Shown: piece after piece, positions 45,790 through 49,009 of the stretch
How positions within the stretch are numbered: the stretch's first letter is position 1
Layout of the letters: each line of letters starts with the position of its first letter
From: Opitutus sp. GAS368
Lineage (GTDB): Bacteria; Verrucomicrobiota; Verrucomicrobiia; Opitutales; Opitutaceae
Assembly: GCA_945903545.1 (NCBI GenBank)
Contig: CAMDOO010000014.1
Coordinates: 1 to 49,009 of the forward strand
Length of the DNA stretch: 49,009 nt
Reading direction: 5' to 3'
Made by a program: the position numbers and the translations under genes
The notes under the pieces: model-generated
The model's input: only the letters and a program-made list of their open reading frames with translations
The model's database searches: none
What the model was told of the DNA's origin: nothing

Positions 45790-46893
45790 TTAATCAGCCT
45801 TCAGCACGTACACCGCGCCCTTCTCGCTCCCGATGGCGAGCAGGCGGTCATCCGGCGACCAGACCAGCTTGGTGGCGGGGGCCGGCATCTTCACGGTGGC
45901 ACGCAGGGGAGTTTTGCGCTCCGGGCTCCAAAGCATGACGACCCCGTCCTGCGAAGCCGTGGCCAGCAGGCCGTGGGCATGCTGGAATGCGACCGCGCAC
46001 ACCGGCGCATCATGGGGAAACATCGCCGGCTCGCGGCCCTCCGGTCCCTCGCCGGAGCAGTCCCAAATGCAGGCGTCGCGCCCGCCGCCGGTCGCGAGCC
46101 AGCGCGAGGCCTGGTCAAAGGACAGGTGCTTCACCTTGGTCTCGTAGCCGCTCATCTGCAGCTCCTCATTCGCCGCCGGGACCCAGAGGTGCACGCTCGG
46201 ATCCTGGTTGCCCGAGACGAGCCACTTGCCGTCGGGCGACCACACCAGGGCGTGAATGCCATTGTTGTAGACGTACTCCTTCTTCGCCGAGAAATCGCCG
46301 GTATCCCAAAGACAGACCCCGCCGAAGTAGGCGACGGCCAGCACGGGCACCGACCCGGTGGACTGTGGGCGGTGGGCGGTGGGCGGACACCAAGCGAAAG
46401 CAGTGATCGTCTTGGGCGCGGGTTTGAACTGATGCCGGATCGAGGCGTCGGGGTTGATCAACGCGAGCTTCCGGCCAGCTGCGGCCGCCAGGACCGATCC
46501 GCCCTGCGCAGCCGGTGCCCAGGCCAGGTGCTCCACCCAATCGGTGCCAAGCTTGGCCGTGGCGACATGCTGGCCCGCGACCGTGTCCCAAAGTTTCACC
46601 GCGCCATCCTGCCCGCCGGTGGCCAGGATCTGCATCGCTGTAGCCGGGCTCGGTGAGCCCGCAATCCCGGGGTCACCGACCCCGGCTGCAAATCCAGCTG
46701 CTGGCGCGAACGCGATGGCGTTGGTGCCGTTCTCATGCCCCAACAATAGGTGACGCTTCGCGCCGTCAGCCGAGGCGAAGAGCCAGACCGGGCCGGCGGC
46801 CGACGCCGCGGCCAGCAGGCTGCCATCGGGCGACCATGCGAGATCGATGACATAGTCGTCGAGCGCCGCGGCCCAGTGCTTGATCAATTGCAT
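45790..46893 (-). CDS. WD40-repeat protein with an in-frame palindromic insertion
   Basis: A 367-residue cytoplasmic beta-propeller. About seven blades are visible (VIDLAWSPDGSLLAAAS, ATGGQDGAVKLWDT, ALVWSPDGKWLVSG, LATGGGRDACIWDC, LLATASQDGVVMLWSP, LVWSPDDRLLAIGSEKGAVY). WD40 propellers serve as binding platforms; partner unknown. In blade 2 residues 68-85 (FAAGVGDPGIAGSPSPAT) are encoded by a palindromic element (46639-46690) that keeps the frame. A second oddity is the GGGCGGT tandem repeat near 46367-46388, encoding the TAHRPQSTG stretch. It lies downstream of the COG0523 gene on the same strand. Confidence 0.88.
   Translation of the reverse strand: MQLIKHWAAALDDYVIDLAWSPDGSLLAAASAAGPVWLFASADGAKRHLLLGHENGTNAIAFAPAAGFAAGVGDPGIAGSPSPATAMQILATGGQDGAVKLWDTVAGQHVATAKLGTDWVEHLAWAPAAQGGSVLAAAAGRKLALINPDASIRHQFKPAPKTITAFAWCPPTAHRPQSTGSVPVLAVAYFGGVCLWDTGDFSAKKEYVYNNGIHALVWSPDGKWLVSGNQDPSVHLWVPAANEELQMSGYETKVKHLSFDQASRWLATGGGRDACIWDCSGEGPEGREPAMFPHDAPVCAVAFQHAHGLLATASQDGVVMLWSPERKTPLRATVKMPAPATKLVWSPDDRLLAIGSEKGAVYVLKAD
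46639..46690. repeat. REPIN-like element inside the WD40 coding sequence
   Basis: TGTAGCCGGGCTCGGTGAGC continues to two hairpins (CGGGCTC/GAGCCCG and CCGGGGTC/GACCCCGG) and GGCTGCA. Same family and layout as 31160-31215; length and phase keep the host frame open. Confidence 0.85.
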
Positions 46894-46944
46894 GCGCGGC
46901 AGGTTGGACAGGGCGTGGAGCCGCGCAAGCGCACAGGGTCAAAA

Positions 46945-47006
46945 GGTAGGGACGGCTGTCCCCAGCCGTCCTTCGATCAAGGTCGTGTGGGACACACGAC
47001 CCTACC
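46945..47006. repeat. Paired GTAG element between the COG0523 and WD40 genes
   Basis: AAAAGGTAGGGACGGCTGTC at the left (from 46941), GTGTGGGACACACGACCC and TACC at the right. The AAAA on the left gives a U-run for minus-strand transcripts, so it can terminate the COG0523 gene, whose stop is five bases away. Confidence 0.8.
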
Positions 47007-47011
47007 TTGTC

Positions 47012-48421
47012 TTAAGCTAGGCAGGCCTTGAACGCCTCCGTCAGCGCGGTGCGGTCGAGATTCTTGCCGATGAACACGAGGGTGTTCTGGCGCGGGTCGG
47101 CACCCCATTCGCGGTCGAACTTCGCGTCGAAAAGCATGTGCACGCCTTGGAAAACCAGGCGCTTGTTGCTGCCCTTCACGCTCAGCACGCCCTTCATCCG
47201 GTAAATGTCGCCGCCCTTGGTGCGGAGCAGATCGCTGATCCAGTTGTTCAGCTGCTTGCCGTCGAGGTCGCCTGGCAGGCTGATGCCGACCGAGGTCACG
47301 TCGTCGTTGTGCTCGTGCGCCGCATGGAAGTCCTCCTGCCACACGGGCTTCACGACGTCGCCGTTCACGTGAATGTGGAGCGGGTCGTGCCCGCACGACT
47401 CGAACACGAGGAACGTGCCGGCGTGGGCGACATCCAGCACGAATTTGCCGTCGCCGTCCTTGAGCAGCAACCGGTGGAGCGTCGCGCCCGGGGCCACCGT
47501 CTCGCCGTCCTTCACGCGCGATTCCCAGTCGGCGAAGCTCAGCACCGCAGCGTTGAGGGAGATCGTCCGGTCGCGCTCCTCCAGCGACTTCACCGGCATG
47601 ATCACGACATCCAGTTCGTTCGGATTGCCGTGGTGGTGATGGTGGTCGTGGCCCTCGTGACCATGATCATGGCCCTCATGCCCGTCGTCATGATCGTGCT
47701 CCATGTGGCCGATCACCAACTCGTGCTGACCCGCGGGCAGCGGGTAAGCACCGGCCCACTCGAACGGGTACTCGGGCTCGAGGAACTTCGGGTCGAGCTC
47801 GCTGGCGCGCTCGAGGTTGAAGCCGCCGACGTTGAGGACCTGGTCCAGGGGCAGCGCGCAGTTCTGCGTGCGGTGGATCTTCGCGACCCTGTTGATGTGG
47901 TGGATCCGGTCTTCGAGCGCATCGAGGTCGGCCGGGGTGACGAGATCGGTCTTGTTGAGCAGGATGACATCCGCAAAGGCCAGCTGCTTGACCGACTCGT
48001 CATCGGCCGCGAGGTGCTGGATCACGTGCTTGGCGTCGACGACGGTGACGATGGCGTCGAGCCGGTAGTGCTGCTTGATCTCGTCGTCGGTGAAAAAGGT
48101 CTGCGCGACCGGCGCGGGATTCGCGAGGCCGGTGGTCTCGATCAGGATGCCGTCGAGCTTGTCCTTGCGCTTGAGCAGGCGCCCGAGGATGCGGATGAGA
48201 TCGCCGCGCACGGAGCAGCAGATGCACCCGTTGTTCATCTCGAACAGCTCCTCCTCGCTGGTGATGACGAGCTGGTTGTCGACGCCGACCTCGCCGAACT
48301 CGTTCTCGATCACCGCGAGTTTCTTGCCGTGGTTCTCCGTGAGGATCCGGTTCAGGAGGGTGGTTTTGCCGGCGCCAAGGAAGCCGGTGAGGACGGTGAC
48401 GGGGATCATGCGGTTGACCAT
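47012..48421 (-). CDS. COG0523/CobW-type G3E GTPase, His-rich metallochaperone
   Basis: A 469-residue protein. Walker [10 protein letters not shown] (13-21), [11 protein letters not shown], the metal-binding CICC at 66-69 ([13 protein letters not shown]), [10 protein letters not shown], and NKTDL for guanine. A His/Asp-rich segment of about 25 residues (starting [20 protein letters not shown] near 255) precedes the C-terminal CobW domain. Known relatives deliver zinc (ZNG1/YjiA type) or cobalt. No Zur box or metal transporter is visible nearby. Start: ATG of [10 protein letters not shown]; an internal ATG four codons on is possible. Divergent from the DUF1016 gene. Confidence 0.92.
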   Translation of the reverse strand: MVNRMIPVTVLTGFLGAGKTTLLNRILTENHGKKLAVIENEFGEVGVDNQLVITSEEELFEMNNGCICCSVRGDLIRILGRLLKRKDKLDGILIETTGLANPAPVAQTFFTDDEIKQHYRLDAIVTVVDAKHVIQHLAADDESVKQLAFADVILLNKTDLVTPADLDALEDRIHHINRVAKIHRTQNCALPLDQVLNVGGFNLERASELDPKFLEPEYPFEWAGAYPLPAGQHELVIGHMEHDHDDGHEGHDHGHEGHDHHHHHGNPNELDVVIMPVKSLEERDRTISLNAAVLSFADWESRVKDGETVAPGATLHRLLLKDGDGKFVLDVAHAGTFLVFESCGHDPLHIHVNGDVVKPVWQEDFHAAHEHNDDVTSVGISLPGDLDGKQLNNWISDLLRTKGGDIYRMKGVLSVKGSNKRLVFQGVHMLFDAKFDREWGADPRQNTLVFIGKNLDRTALTEAFKACLA

Positions 48422-48541
48422 TGCGGAAGGCGAAAGGCGGATTGGCAAGACAGGGCTGGAGATGCGCCAATCTCCGTGCCTTGCCGACCGCGTCAAATCC
48501 AAGACCGGAAGAGGAAAGCACAACTTTTCGCCCACCAGATA

Positions 48542-48585
48542 CGATTAGGTGAAAGATCGGCGACGTTTTCCTCGTTATGGGAGGT
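48542..48585 (+). promoter_or_regulatory. Upstream region of the DUF1016 gene, shared with the brnTA locus
   Basis: Together with the first 20 coding bases this matches 23796-23859 at 50 of 64 positions. GGGAGGT directly before the ATG is one of the few good Shine-Dalgarno sequences in the window. On the opposite side, GGAGAT/ATCTCC (near 48455-48472) could be a hairpin in the COG0523 leader. Confidence 0.65.
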
Positions 48586-49009
48586 ATGGACGAAATCATG
48601 CCGTTTTCCCGGGACTACACCGCGCTGCTGACCGACATCAAGCAGCGCATCCGCACCGCCCAGATACGGACCGCGATGGCGGGGAACACCAGCCTGCTCA
48701 TGCTCTACTGGGAGATCGGCGGCGTGCTCGCGAAACGCCAGAAAAAGGAGGGCTGGGGTGCAAGGGTGCTGCCGAGACTGGCGGCGGATTTGCACAGCAC
48801 TTTGCCGGAAGTGAAGGGCTTCTCCGTCCGCAACCTCAAGCGCATGGTGCAGTTTTTCCACGAGTATCCCGCGCTTTTCGCAATTGGGCCACAGGCTGTG
48901 GCCCAATTGACCAATCGTTCCCACCGAGCGGCAATTTCGCAACCGGCGGTTGCGAAATTGGAAAACGATCCGAGTTCCGGCAACGAAAGCCGGCCGTTCG
49001 TGGCTGTGT
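48586..49009 (+). CDS. DUF1016/YhcG-type PDDEXK nuclease-like protein (partial)
   Basis: Runs off the right edge with 141 codons visible. The N-terminal DUF1016 domain is clear: YTALLTDIKQRIRTAQIRTA, then SLLMLYWEIGGVLAKRQ, GWGARVLPRLAADLHSTLPE and FSVRNLKRMVQFFHEYPALF. The PDDEXK catalytic half would lie beyond the window. Members occur as accessory genes beside restriction systems or transposons; function mostly unproven. After residue 98 the sequence departs from the usual WSH-type continuation and encodes two similar stretches, AIGPQAVAQL and AISQPAVAKL, each inside a DNA palindrome (48881-48909, 48932-48960). ATG chosen for the Shine-Dalgarno. Confidence 0.85.
   Translation, partial: MDEIMPFSRDYTALLTDIKQRIRTAQIRTAMAGNTSLLMLYWEIGGVLAKRQKKEGWGARVLPRLAADLHSTLPEVKGFSVRNLKRMVQFFHEYPALFAIGPQAVAQLTNRSHRAAISQPAVAKLENDPSSGNESRPFVAV
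48881..48960 (+). repeat. Two adjacent palindromes within the DUF1016 coding region
   Basis: First: CAATTGGGCCACAG (48881-48894) with exact complement at 48896-48909. Second: CAATTTCGCAACC (48932-48944) with exact complement at 48948-48960. Both are bounded by CAATT and AATTG but have different inner sequence. Confidence 0.85.

Overview
The window is a GC-rich, gene-dense bacterial chromosome segment, most probably from an Opitutaceae-like member of the Verrucomicrobiota. Pointers are a very large TonB-dependent receptor with the NPFEVS N-terminal motif, a DUF5069 protein, weak or absent Shine-Dalgarno sequences before most genes, and dense families of short palindromic intergenic repeats. 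This placement is inference from gene content; no search was run.

Layout. 1-6.2 kb: a truncated TMTC-like membrane protein with TPRs and a 1269-residue TonB receptor, both on the minus strand. 6.2-13 kb: gltD, gltB and a glutaredoxin-like gene, minus strand, with a terminator between the last two. 13-18 kb: a sugar-nucleotide epimerase, a DUF486 membrane protein, recA, an unrecognised protein, and a WYL regulator divergent from that protein. 18-22.5 kb: a three-gene ABC exporter (ATPase, FtsX-type permease, HlyD-type fusion protein). 22.5-24.7 kb: a scarred accessory patch holding palindromes, a tiny membrane protein, a uxuA 3' remnant, a relic start region and a brnTA toxin-antitoxin pair with a frameshifted antitoxin. 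24.7-31.1 kb: mnmE, mnmG, phoB, phoR, trmB. 31.3-38.1 kb: the complete F-type ATP synthase operon atpBEFHAGDC with a terminator. 38.2-49 kb: DUF5069 protein, small membrane proteins, malQ, an RRM protein and DEAD-box helicase pair, a uracil-DNA glycosylase family protein, an FKBP-DUF1684 pair, a WD40 protein, a His-rich COG0523 GTPase, and the start of a DUF1016 (PDDEXK-type) gene cut by the window end.

Functionally most of the window is core: ammonium assimilation (gltBD), wobble-uridine modification (mnmE, mnmG), tRNA m7G46 (trmB), phosphate sensing (phoBR), recombination (recA), energy conversion (atp) and glucan metabolism (malQ). The least ordinary content lies between the genes. About twenty short palindromic elements begin with GTAG, often come as inverted pairs, and fall into four recognisable families. 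They behave like REP/REPIN elements of the kind mobilised by RAYT (Y1/HUH) transposases. One sits in frame inside the WD40 gene, one is split by another repeat, one replaces the leader of the ABC permease, and two nearly identical ones flank mnmG. The other notable system is a 64-bp start-region module shared by the DUF1016 gene at the right end and the scarred brnTA locus, together with paired palindromes inside the DUF1016 coding sequence.
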